Source of the DNA: Zymomonas sp.
GTDB taxonomy: Bacteria; Pseudomonadota; Alphaproteobacteria; Sphingomonadales; Sphingomonadaceae
Length of the DNA: 35,955 bases
Direction of reading: 5' to 3'
NCBI GenBank assembly: GCA_027489105.1
Contig: JAIYAJ010000469.1
Span: 1-35,955 of the forward strand
The notes beneath the pieces are model-generated. The model did no database searches and was not told the DNA's origin. It saw nothing but the letters and a program-made list of their open reading frames with translations. Of the stretch, positions 22,311 through 29,920 are shown piece after piece. A program made the translations under genes and the position numbers. Numbering within the stretch: the stretch's first letter is position 1; every line of letters begins with the position of its first letter.

Positions 22311-22585
22311 TGAGCGCAACCGCGACGGTCAATCTCACAGACACCGCCTACACGCTGGTTCGGAGCGGGGCGGCGACCGTGCGCGTGGGCTTCCGCTCCA
22401 TTGGGCGCGTCCGCTTCGCTGTTGCTGCCTCCCTGCCCGCCCCTACCGCGACTGCCTATGAGGTGGTCGATAGCGTAACCGGGCCTCAGATTTTCGCCTT
22501 TCCGTCAGGGCAGGGCCTTTACGCAATGATCGACGGCGGCGCGACCGCCATGACCGTTGCAGTCACCGGTCACTCGGCAGCTTGA
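22310..22585 (+). CDS. Small beta-rich tail protein of unknown role
   Basis: 91 residues, TGATG junction with I. The sequence is beta-rich and hydrophobic: YTLVRSGAATVRVGFRS, IGRVRFAVAASLPAPT, then YAMIDGGATAMTVAVTG. Such proteins often lie between baseplate and fiber genes and may decorate the tail tip. No family named. Confidence 0.5.
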   Translation: MSATATVNLTDTAYTLVRSGAATVRVGFRSIGRVRFAVAASLPAPTATAYEVVDSVTGPQIFAFPSGQGLYAMIDGGATAMTVAVTGHSAA

Positions 22586-22596
22586 GGTAACAAATA

Positions 22597-25500
22597 ATGG
22601 CTTTTGAGCACCCATCCGGCCTGCCTGCCGCATACGACCGCGTCTCGGGCTCCACAAGCCCGGACGCTGCCCGTGCGCGTCTTGTCATGCCCGAGGGAGT
22701 ATTCTTGCAGGGCGCTGACCTGAACGAGATGCAGACGCTTCAGGAGCGCGCTCGTCGTCGCGTCGGCAACATGACGGCTGCGGACGGCGACAAGATCGAG
22801 GGCGCTGACATCTACCTCGACTACTCGACCGGCATCGCGTCGCTGGCCCCCGGCCTGCTCTACGTCGCTGGCGATGTGCGCGCGGTTCCTGCCCAAACGA
22901 TCACAGGCATTCCCGCCTCTGGCGAGATGACGATTGGCGTGCGCCTTCGCCGCCTGCTCGTCACGTCCGTGGATGACCCAACGCTCCTCGGTCTTCAGCC
23001 CGGCACAGAGGCCGAGGGCGAGCCGGGCGCAGCGCGCGAGCGCGAAACCCTTGCGTGGGCAACAGCCTCAGACGGGCAGCCGGGCGACTACTATCCGGTC
23101 TACCTGATCCGCGACCGCGTGGTCATCGACAACCGGCCCCCGCCCTCCCTGTCTGGCATTCAGGCACAGATCGCGGTCTATGACCGCGAGGCCCTTGGGA
23201 ACTACGTCGTCGACGGCTGCGAAGTTCAGGCCCTCGGCAAGTTCGGCAATGCGCAGCGGTTCTCGATCAGCGCTGGCACGGCGAACATCTTCGGGTTCAA
23301 ACGCGTGCGGAACGCGGCTCTCCTCCACGAGGAGATCGAAGACCCGGACCTTGAGACAATCACTGCCGAGCCGATCACCATGACCGGCTCTACCGGTGGG
23401 CCTCACGTCCTGACGGTCTCCCGCCCGCCGATCAACGATGTCGTCGCTGCGGTTATCGTCAAGCGCGTGACTGAGGTCGTGACCCGTGGCGCTGTCCCCG
23501 GAGGCGCGGACCCGCTTTCGAACGCATCCGTCGTGGCGATTGAAACCGTCGTGCAGGGCGGGACCACGTACGTTCCGACGACGGACTATGTCCTCTCCTC
23601 GGGCTCTGTTTCGTGGGCTCCCGCTGGCGCAGAACCAGCCGGTGCAAGCACCTATTCGGTGACGTACCTGTTTAACTCCGCGACGACCCCGACCGCTGTC
23701 ACTGATACGACCGTGACCGTGGCTGACGGTGGCGTGAACGGCCAGCTTGCCCAGATCACCTATCGCTCCAAGCTCGCCCGCATTGATAGCCTGTGCCTCG
23801 ACCAGATCGGCAACACCGTGATGGTTAAGGGCACAAGTGCCCGCCAGAACCGGCTTCCCCCGCCGATCCCGACAAATCTTCTCCGGGTCGCTGACGTTGA
23901 GAACACTTGGTCGGGCCTGCCTGCGGTCCGCAATTCCGGCACCCGCCGCTACCAGTTCGACGATCAGCGCCGTTTCTTCGACTTGCTGATCCGCATGGCA
24001 GATGAGTTCGACCGCTCCAATCAAGAGCGCGACATCGCCGCTCGTGAGCCGGTTGCGAAGTCTGGCGTCTTCACGGACAGCTTCCTCGACGACACCTTCC
24101 GCGACCAAGGCGCAAGCCAGACCGCCGCTGTCAATTTCAGCACGCTTGAGCTTGCCATCGACGACGTGGACCGGATCACCCTCGGGAACACGGTCGAGAC
24201 GTTGCCGTATACCGAGGAAGTCGTCGTCGCGCAGCGGCAGGCGACATCATCGATCCTCATCAACCCGTATATGACCTACCGCATCCTGCCCGGCTCGATG
24301 CGCCTTGAGCCGCCTGCCTACTACTGGACGGACGCGGGCACTTCGTTCACATCCGTCGTGACGCAGCAGCTTGCGGGCCAGCGCGGTATTCCGGGTGGGA
24401 CGACGGTCGTCGATGAGGTGCGCGGTCTCCGGCAGTCTATCGCTGAAACCATCCGCCCGATTGCTTTGACAATCACGCTTGGCGGCTTTGCCGCGAGCGA
24501 GAACCTTGCGACGCTTACCTTCGCGGGCCTCAACATCAAGCCTGTCGGCACGCAGACAGCGGACAGCAACGGGCAGATCGTCGTGAACGTGACGGTCCCC
24601 TCGGGTGTCCCTGCGGGCCGCGTCCCGGTCCGCGCGACGGGTGCGGGTGGTTCTTGGGCTGGTGCTATCTTTGTCGGCCAAGGCGACGTTATCGCGCAAG
24701 ATATTCAGCGCACGCTCATCGTCCGGGCTGAGCCTCCTCCTGAGCCTCCTATTCAGTGGGCTCCTCCTGAGCAGACCGCGTGGGGCAATCCCAACGTAGG
24801 CGGCGCTGCGGGTGAGGGCGGACGTGGCGATGACCCGGTGGCGCAGACATTCGCGCTTTCCCGCGACCGCATGGTCGTTGGCATCAATATTCGACTCGCA
24901 GCGCTTGGGGATAGGATCAAGCCCATCCGTATTCAACTGCGCAATGTCGTCAACGGGTTCCCCGGCCCGCAGGTTTTCGGCGAGGGGATGATACCTCTCG
25001 CGACGGCGAACGTAGGAGACACGTTGCAGGCGCGGTTTGCTGCGCCGGTTCATGTCCGCGCCGCAACCGAATACTGCTTTGTCGTGCTGACCGATGACCT
25101 CACCCACGCGGTCTCAATCGCTCGCATGGGCGACGTTGACCCGGCCACGCAGCAGCGCGTGTCGGCCCAGCCGTGGGTTACGGGCGTGCTGTTCACGTCG
25201 TCGAACAACCGCGCGTGGACTGCCCAGCAGGACGCCGATATGTGGTTCGAGATCGTCGCCGCCAACTTCACGGCGACAACCCGAACGCTGAACCTCTGGA
25301 CCGGCGCGGTCACGAACATCACTGACCTGCTCATCCGGGGCGTGATCGACCTGCCGTCTGACGAGACGCGCTTTCGCTATGAAATTGTCCGGGCCGATAG
25401 CTCGGTCATCCGTGCGCAGCCCGGTCAGAAAATTCAGCTTTCAGCGTCGATCACGGAGACGATCACGGTTCGCGCGGTCTTTACCGGCAGCGCGCTCCTC

Positions 25501-25842
25501 GCCCCCGTGCTCTATCCGGGCTCGCTTCTGGTGACGGGCCGCATCCGCTCCACTGGAACGTATATCTCTCGCCTATGGACGATGGGCTCTGCCGTCACCG
25601 TTCGCGCGGTTCTCATGACGCTGCTTCCCGCTGGCTCGTCAATCTCACTCGATGTTGATGCCGGTAACGGCACATGGGTCTCGATGACCGCAGGGTCATC
25701 GACGGCTCTGGGCGGTGGGTGGAACCAGACAACCTACACGCGGAACGCCTACACGGCAGCCAATGGCCGCGTGCGGGTCACGCTCAATGGGGGAGCCAGC
25801 GCGCGTCTCGCGCTTGCTCGTCTCCGCGCCTATGCGTTCTAG
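22597..25842 (+). CDS. Large DUF4815-type baseplate or fiber protein
   Basis: 1081 residues. The N-terminus YDRVSGSTSPDAARARLVM, then EGVFLQGADLNEMQTLQERA and RVGNMTAADGDKIEGA, matches the DUF4815 opening (YDR, GVPLQGAELNE, DGD.I.GA). The remainder is mostly beta: repeated short strands, a Pro-rich hinge near 740 (EPPPEPPIQWAPPEQ), and a C-terminal jelly-roll-like part. It sits in the place of the P2 H/G fiber genes, so it probably links baseplate to receptor-binding tips. Function of the family is not established to my knowledge. Confidence 0.75.
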   Translation: MAFEHPSGLPAAYDRVSGSTSPDAARARLVMPEGVFLQGADLNEMQTLQERARRRVGNMTAADGDKIEGADIYLDYSTGIASLAPGLLYVAGDVRAVPAQTITGIPASGEMTIGVRLRRLLVTSVDDPTLLGLQPGTEAEGEPGAARERETLAWATASDGQPGDYYPVYLIRDRVVIDNRPPPSLSGIQAQIAVYDREALGNYVVDGCEVQALGKFGNAQRFSISAGTANIFGFKRVRNAALLHEEIEDPDLETITAEPITMTGSTGGPHVLTVSRPPINDVVAAVIVKRVTEVVTRGAVPGGADPLSNASVVAIETVVQGGTTYVPTTDYVLSSGSVSWAPAGAEPAGASTYSVTYLFNSATTPTAVTDTTVTVADGGVNGQLAQITYRSKLARIDSLCLDQIGNTVMVKGTSARQNRLPPPIPTNLLRVADVENTWSGLPAVRNSGTRRYQFDDQRRFFDLLIRMADEFDRSNQERDIAAREPVAKSGVFTDSFLDDTFRDQGASQTAAVNFSTLELAIDDVDRITLGNTVETLPYTEEVVVAQRQATSSILINPYMTYRILPGSMRLEPPAYYWTDAGTSFTSVVTQQLAGQRGIPGGTTVVDEVRGLRQSIAETIRPIALTITLGGFAASENLATLTFAGLNIKPVGTQTADSNGQIVVNVTVPSGVPAGRVPVRATGAGGSWAGAIFVGQGDVIAQDIQRTLIVRAEPPPEPPIQWAPPEQTAWGNPNVGGAAGEGGRGDDPVAQTFALSRDRMVVGINIRLAALGDRIKPIRIQLRNVVNGFPGPQVFGEGMIPLATANVGDTLQARFAAPVHVRAATEYCFVVLTDDLTHAVSIARMGDVDPATQQRVSAQPWVTGVLFTSSNNRAWTAQQDADMWFEIVAANFTATTRTLNLWTGAVTNITDLLIRGVIDLPSDETRFRYEIVRADSSVIRAQPGQKIQLSASITETITVRAVFTGSALLAPVLYPGSLLVTGRIRSTGTYISRLWTMGSAVTVRAVLMTLLPAGSSISLDVDAGNGTWVSMTAGSSTALGGGWNQTTYTRNAYTAANGRVRVTLNGGASARLALARLRAYAF

Positions 25843-25855
25843 GGAGGGCTGACCA

Positions 25856-26272
25856 ATGCCAACTGACAGCCGAACCACGAACCGAAATTATCCTCGGCCT
25901 CACGTTGATAACACGGTCTCGGAAGACTTGACGCGGCTCATCGCCGCGCTGAACGGCATCGACACCGACGTTGCGGCGATCTTGGTTTCGGTCGCGGGCA
26001 AGGCAAACGCCTCGCACACGCACACGATAGCCAACGTCACGGGTCTCCAAGCCGAGCTGGACGCCAAGCACCCGAACACATGGCGTCCCGCTCTCGACGA
26101 GCTGACTGATGTCAACACGACGGGGGCGGCGAACGGCCAGTTCCTCGGGCTCGTCGCCGGTCAGTGGCAAGCCGTGACTGTCTCAATCGGCACGATCAGC
26201 GGGCTACAGGCGGCGCTCGACGCCAAGGCCGGGATTTCCGACGTGCTCGCTCTGTCAATCGCTCTGGGGTAG
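25856..26272 (+). CDS. Tail fiber-like repeat protein
   Basis: 138 residues, GGGAGG site before the ATG. KANASHTHTIANVTGLQAEL, then DAKHPNTW, and later ISGLQAALDAKAG, are the classic tail fiber repeats (ASHTHxIxNVxGLQxxLDAK). It is probably a short trimeric fiber shaft or connector rather than a full fiber. Confidence 0.7.
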   Translation: MPTDSRTTNRNYPRPHVDNTVSEDLTRLIAALNGIDTDVAAILVSVAGKANASHTHTIANVTGLQAELDAKHPNTWRPALDELTDVNTTGAANGQFLGLVAGQWQAVTVSIGTISGLQAALDAKAGISDVLALSIALG

Positions 26273-26278
26273 ATCATC

Positions 26279-26608
26279 ATGCCGAATACATTCCGCTCCC
26301 CACGCTCGCAGAACGTCGGGACAACGCTCGTGCAGGTCGGCGGCTATTCCGTTCCGGCTGGCGGCTCAGCCACGCTAATCGGCGCAACGCTTGCCAACGT
26401 CTCCGGCGCGCAGGTGACGGCTGACCTTGTGCTCCGCACGTCTGGCGGCGTTGACACGCGCATCGTTCTTGCGGCCCCGGTCCCGGTCGGCGGCGCTCTC
26501 GCCCCTGACTTCAAGATCGTGATGGAGCCGGGAGACCGGATCATGGTCCGGTCATCTGCAGCAACCTCTATCGACGCGATCCTTTCGCTGCTTGAGGTCA
26601 CGCCGTGA
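26279..26608 (+). CDS. Small beta-rich tail accessory protein
   Basis: 109 residues, 6 nt after the fiber gene. TTLVQVGGYSVPAGGSATLIG, then LANVSGAQVTADLVLRT and EPGDRIMVRSSAATSIDAIL, form a predicted beta-sandwich of the kind seen in small virion proteins near fibers. No motif fixes its role. The TGA overlaps the next GTG. Confidence 0.5.
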   Translation: MPNTFRSPRSQNVGTTLVQVGGYSVPAGGSATLIGATLANVSGAQVTADLVLRTSGGVDTRIVLAAPVPVGGALAPDFKIVMEPGDRIMVRSSAATSIDAILSLLEVTP

Positions 26609-27150
26609 GGGGCTATTTTGGCAGCATACCAGCCGCTCAGGGGCAGGAGTTCCTCTATATCCTGACCGGAGGAGCGGCGTCTGTCTCGGGTGCTGACAGC
26701 CTCGGGCGCGTGCTTGCTTATGCGAACCAAGGCCTTGTGCGCGTGTTCCTCAACGGCGCGCGCCTGACGCCGGGCATTGAGTATACCGCAACCAACGGCA
26801 CGACGATCACGTTCGTCGGATGGACGGGCTCGGCAAACGACGAGCTTCTGATTGAGGTTCTCACGGGCCTCGTGGTCGCAGATACGCTGCGCCCGGCGCA
26901 AAACCTTGCGGACCTAGCGAGCCTGTCCGCAGCACGCGCGAACTTAGGTGTCGGCGGCACATTCCGAGGCGATAACGGTCTTATTGGCACCGCCCCCGGT
27001 AACGACATCTTCCGCATCCACAAACAAAACCTCGCAACGCAGGACGTTACCATCGGCGCGACCGAGAACGCAATCGCGGTCGGGCCGCTGACCGTGGACA
27101 GCGGTCGCACACTGACCGTCACATCGGGTGGGACACTGGTGATCGCATGA
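26605..27150 (+). CDS. Tail fiber protein with virion-attachment domain
   Basis: 181 residues, GTG overlapping the previous stop. LVRVFLNGARLTPGIEYTAT followed by ITFVGWTGSANDELLIEVL is the compact beta domain found at the N-terminus of many short tail fibers. Next come NLADLASLSAARANLG and a terminal beta-helix-like stretch (AIAVGPLTVDSGRTLTVTSG). It is followed by three small paralogs that may be its tips. Confidence 0.65.
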   Translation: MRGYFGSIPAAQGQEFLYILTGGAASVSGADSLGRVLAYANQGLVRVFLNGARLTPGIEYTATNGTTITFVGWTGSANDELLIEVLTGLVVADTLRPAQNLADLASLSAARANLGVGGTFRGDNGLIGTAPGNDIFRIHKQNLATQDVTIGATENAIAVGPLTVDSGRTLTVTSGGTLVIA

Positions 27151-27542
27151 GCACACTCAGGGCAAACACCCTCTCGAACTCAGCCGGGACTGGATCGCCA
27201 GCGATCACGGGCGGTGAGCTGTCCCGCGCAAGGTTCAATCTCAACGGGACCGGGACCATCGCGGAACGTGGTTCGTTCAACATCGCAAGCTATGTGGACA
27301 ACGGAGCGGGCGATTACACTGGTAATTTCTCGACCGCATTTCCAAACGCGAACTACACATTCAGCAACACTACCGGGGGTGGCGGGCAGCAACTTGTTCC
27401 ACGGTTTCTTACAGGAGGCGGCTCATCACAAACAACGAGCGCTATCCGCTGTAATATGGGCATAATCGCTGACTTTGTAGGCGGCTCCACTTCAACAGAC
27501 GGTACGCACTTCCAGATGGCCTTGTTCGGAGACCGCCCATGA
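27147..27542 (+). CDS. Fiber-tip paralog 1
   Basis: 131 residues, ATG overlapping the previous stop. It opens MSTLRANTLSNSAGTGSPAI. Residues about 30-70 contain FNLNGTGTIAERGSFNIAS, then DNGAGDYTGNFSTAFPNANY, a module known in phage tail proteins. The C-terminal half (GGGGQQLVPRFLTGGGSS) differs from the other two copies. It is probably a receptor-binding tip, with a shared core and a variable end. Confidence 0.7.
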   Translation: MSTLRANTLSNSAGTGSPAITGGELSRARFNLNGTGTIAERGSFNIASYVDNGAGDYTGNFSTAFPNANYTFSNTTGGGGQQLVPRFLTGGGSSQTTSAIRCNMGIIADFVGGSTSTDGTHFQMALFGDRP

Positions 27543-27931
27543 GCACGATCCGCGCGAACACGCTCACGGACGCGGCGGGGAACAACTCGTCCACTGCCGC
27601 GCAGATACAGCAGGGCCGGGCAAAAGCATGGTTCAATCTCAACGGGACAGGGACGATTGCTGAACGAGACAGCTTCAACACAGCAAGCCATGTCGATAAT
27701 GGTTTGGGCGATTACACTAGTAATTTTACAGCGGCGCTTCCGAACGCGAACTATGCGCTGTCCGCTACCTGTAAAGTAGCCGAAGATGCTAACGGGCCTG
27801 GAGGTAACTGCGCGGCTCTTGCAAGAGCTATCGGGGTGTTTCCTACCACAGCCCAATTTCGTTTTGTTCATGGCATAGCTGGTGTTGCAAACGACCCGCC
27901 CGTCATGACCGTAGTTACGCTCGGAGACTGA
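27539..27931 (+). CDS. Fiber-tip paralog 2
   Basis: 130 residues, ATG overlapping paralog 1. It opens MSTIRANTLTDAAGNNSSTA and carries WFNLNGTGTIAERDSFNTAS, then DNGLGDYTSNFTAALPNANY. The core is close to copy 1 even at nucleotide level. The C-terminus (KVAEDANGPGGNCAALA) is its own, with two Cys. This copy keeps the RAKAW segment typical of the wider family. Confidence 0.7.
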   Translation: MSTIRANTLTDAAGNNSSTAAQIQQGRAKAWFNLNGTGTIAERDSFNTASHVDNGLGDYTSNFTAALPNANYALSATCKVAEDANGPGGNCAALARAIGVFPTTAQFRFVHGIAGVANDPPVMTVVTLGD

Positions 27932-27933
27932 CC

Positions 27934-28344
27934 ATGAGCACTCTCCGCACAGATAATCTGACCTCTTCGAACGGCACCGGCGGCTCGATCCCGATGAGCT
28001 TTGCTGTCCAAGGGACCGCCAAGTGTTGGTTTAACTTGAACGGTACGGGCACAATTGCAGCACGGGATGATTTCAATATCTCGTCCTACACGGACAACGG
28101 TGTCGGTGACTATACCGCGACGTTCTCGACTGCACGCCCGAACGCGAATTACAAAGCCGACGCAAATTGTGTGGCGAACAGTGTCAACTTGACGCTGGTC
28201 TCTCTATACACAACCAACGCAGTCAACTACGTCGCACCGACGACCTCCGCGTACCGTGTGTCTACATTCAACTGGACTGGCTCGGCGTTCAGCTTCGCCG
28301 ATATGCTGATAGCCCTGTCCGCCATCCACGGAGACCCGCACTGA
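27934..28344 (+). CDS. Fiber-tip paralog 3
   Basis: 136 residues, 2 nt after paralog 2. It opens MSTLRTDNLTSSNGTGGSIP with KCWFNLNGTGTIAARDDFNI, then DNGVGDYTATFSTARPNANY. The core is more diverged than copies 1 and 2. The C-terminal strand-rich part (SVNLTLVSLYTTNAVNYVAP) is unrelated to the others. Three tandem genes suggest duplication with tip diversification. Confidence 0.7.
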   Translation: MSTLRTDNLTSSNGTGGSIPMSFAVQGTAKCWFNLNGTGTIAARDDFNISSYTDNGVGDYTATFSTARPNANYKADANCVANSVNLTLVSLYTTNAVNYVAPTTSAYRVSTFNWTGSAFSFADMLIALSAIHGDPH

Positions 28345-28799
28345 TGCTTGAGTGGATCGCCACGAAAGACGAACTCGCTGCGGACTGGCTTCGCATGGCG
28401 AACGCACATGAAGCCTACGACCCCGACATTCAGGGCGCAGACCTCAAGCGCTACAACGACGCCACGCACCCCGAGCATGGTGGTCCCGTCTCCTATCGCA
28501 TCTTGTACGAGCATGGCGACGGCCCGGCCAAGGTGCTCACGCCATCCCCCCGGTTCCTTTACATGCTCATGGCGGGGGGCGTGGTTCGTCACGCGCGCGT
28601 TGTTCGCGACGATCCCGAAACTGGCCGTCCGGTCTTCGAGGGCACGGGCGAGCTTCTGCCCGCCATGACTGAATACGAAGCCATCCAGTTCATCCAGTGG
28701 CGCGATGTCCCGCGCGGATGCAACAACGTTCACATCATAACCACGGCAGAGCTTCCCGCCTCCCGTGTATTCCGCAATGCTTGGAGGATCGCAGCATGA
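28344..28799 (+). CDS. Phage tail-region protein with NAW motif
   Basis: 151 residues, TGATG junction with paralog 3. It starts MLEWIATKDELAADWLRMAN and ends ELPASRVFRNAWRIAA. The RxFRNAWRI ending is familiar from small tail-associated proteins, where it usually continues into a helical C-terminal segment. Here that segment appears in the next gene instead. It may be a fiber-assembly or chaperone protein; this is inference. Confidence 0.55.
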   Translation: MLEWIATKDELAADWLRMANAHEAYDPDIQGADLKRYNDATHPEHGGPVSYRILYEHGDGPAKVLTPSPRFLYMLMAGGVVRHARVVRDDPETGRPVFEGTGELLPAMTEYEAIQFIQWRDVPRGCNNVHIITTAELPASRVFRNAWRIAA

Positions 28800-29155
28800 C
28801 CGAGACATTCATCAGCGTCGGCGGGGATCTCATGCCCGCCAACCTTCAGCCGCCTCAGTCCGACTTGCAGGGCGCATTCCGCAAATCAACCGACGGCAAG
28901 CGCATCGTCATCGACATGCCCGCTGCCCGCGAGATCGCCAAGGACATGCTGCGCCAAGCCCGCTCGGCTGCGTGGCCGCGCATTGACGCGGCGCGCAACG
29001 TGGCGACGGAAACCGAAGCCGGAATGGACGCCGTGCGCGCCCGTGCGAACGCACTCCGCGCCGTGACCTCGGACAGCCGCATCGCCGGGGCCAAGACGCC
29101 AGACGACTTGCTGCTCGTCGTTGACGAGATCAAAGCGGAGATCGCTGCGCTATGA
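28796..29155 (+). CDS. Helical tail-region protein, partner of the preceding gene
   Basis: 119 residues, ATG overlapping the previous stop. LQGAFRKSTDGKRIVIDMPA, then AREIAKDMLRQARSAAWPRI, and a closing DDLLLVVDEIKAEIAA match the helical C-terminal half of NAW-type phage proteins (NAW..., D..KAREI..D.LR..R, TP.EL). It looks like a separated second half of such a protein. Function unknown, likely tail or fiber assembly. Confidence 0.55.
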   Translation: MTETFISVGGDLMPANLQPPQSDLQGAFRKSTDGKRIVIDMPAAREIAKDMLRQARSAAWPRIDAARNVATETEAGMDAVRARANALRAVTSDSRIAGAKTPDDLLLVVDEIKAEIAAL

Positions 29156-29205
29156 CCAACCAAGCCGAGATCGACGACTTCTTCCGCGCCGCAGCGGCGC
29201 TCTAA
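29152..29205 (+). CDS. Possible 17-residue micro-gene
   Basis: ATG overlaps the previous stop (ATGA). It reads MTNQAEIDDFFRAAAAL and ends in TAA 10 nt before the next ATG. The junction type is identical to the real genes around it, and it fills an otherwise unexplained gap. Size makes this uncertain; it could be a leader for translation of the next gene. Confidence 0.3.
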   Translation: MTNQAEIDDFFRAAAAL

Positions 29206-29214
29206 GGACTCCTG

Positions 29215-29811
29215 ATGGGTATCGCCACGAACCTCGCGTCGTTCGCTCGCCAGCTTCAAGCCGTTGGCCTCGCGCCGCGCTCGGCTATCTTCGACCCAGA
29301 CGGAGGCCGAGGCTGGCTGGGCACGTCGCGCACGACGACGGGCACGGACATGATCGTCAACGGGCTCGACCCTGACACTGCCTACGATGGCGTCGCGCTG
29401 TTCGTGGCTGCGCTTGACGGAGCCGTTGGCTGGCAGTCCCGCACGACCTCGGGCGGGGCGTGGGACGCTGGCGCTTCCGACTACAATTCGCAGGTCAACG
29501 TAGGTTTTGGAACGACGAGCAGCATCGTCGCGACCAACAACGCGCACGGTCAGATGGGCACCATTGATGCCGGTTCTGCAGCCGTTGCGCCACTGGTCCG
29601 GTTTACGCTCTACACCGGCAGCGCGTCGCGGCAGGCCACGATGAACGCCAGTTCAGGCTACATCACCACTGACGGTGCGAGCATTGTGTCTGGTACGCTT
29701 TTCTCGCGGCGCATCGTCAACGGGGCCATCGTTGATGCCCGGTTTCTAAACATCACTTCCGCGAACGGCCTCGCCGCTGGATCGCGGGTGTTCATGCAGC
29801 GCATCGGCTAA
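29215..29811 (+). CDS. Putative tail fiber or tip protein
   Basis: 198 residues, AAGGA 8 nt before the ATG. The N-terminal segment is helical (ATNLASFARQLQAVG). Then beta-rich, Gly/Ser/Thr-rich sequence with DPDTAYDGVALFVAALDGAV, VRFTLYTGSASRQATMN and SGTLFSRRIVNG, the composition of virion beta-proteins. It lies at the end of the fiber block just before the sheath. No named family is recognised. Confidence 0.5.
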   Translation: MGIATNLASFARQLQAVGLAPRSAIFDPDGGRGWLGTSRTTTGTDMIVNGLDPDTAYDGVALFVAALDGAVGWQSRTTSGGAWDAGASDYNSQVNVGFGTTSSIVATNNAHGQMGTIDAGSAAVAPLVRFTLYTGSASRQATMNASSGYITTDGASIVSGTLFSRRIVNGAIVDARFLNITSANGLAAGSRVFMQRIG

Positions 29812-29852
29812 GCCCGCCCGCGCGCCCTACACCAGAAGCAAGAACTAACACC

Positions 29853-29878
29853 TCGCGCTGGGCGCAAGCCCGCCGCGA
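29853..29878 (+). other. GCAA-tetraloop hairpin before the sheath gene
   Basis: TCGCG and T/GGGC on the left (29853-29863) pair with GCCC and CGCGA on the right (29868-29878) around loop GCAA (29864-29867), with one C/C mismatch and one T-G pair. The core GGGCGCAAGCCC is identical to the core of the capsid hairpin at 17573-17584. It lies 42 nt before the sheath ATG. Confidence 0.55.
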
Positions 29879-29920
29879 TCAATCCCGCATGCTCAACCCT
29901 GCTAGAAGGATACCACCACG

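Noticed and set aside
23068..24108. A 346-residue minus-strand open frame inside the DUF4815 gene.
   Set aside because: Antisense shadow of a clear 1081-residue gene, with no ribosome binding site and no recognisable domain.
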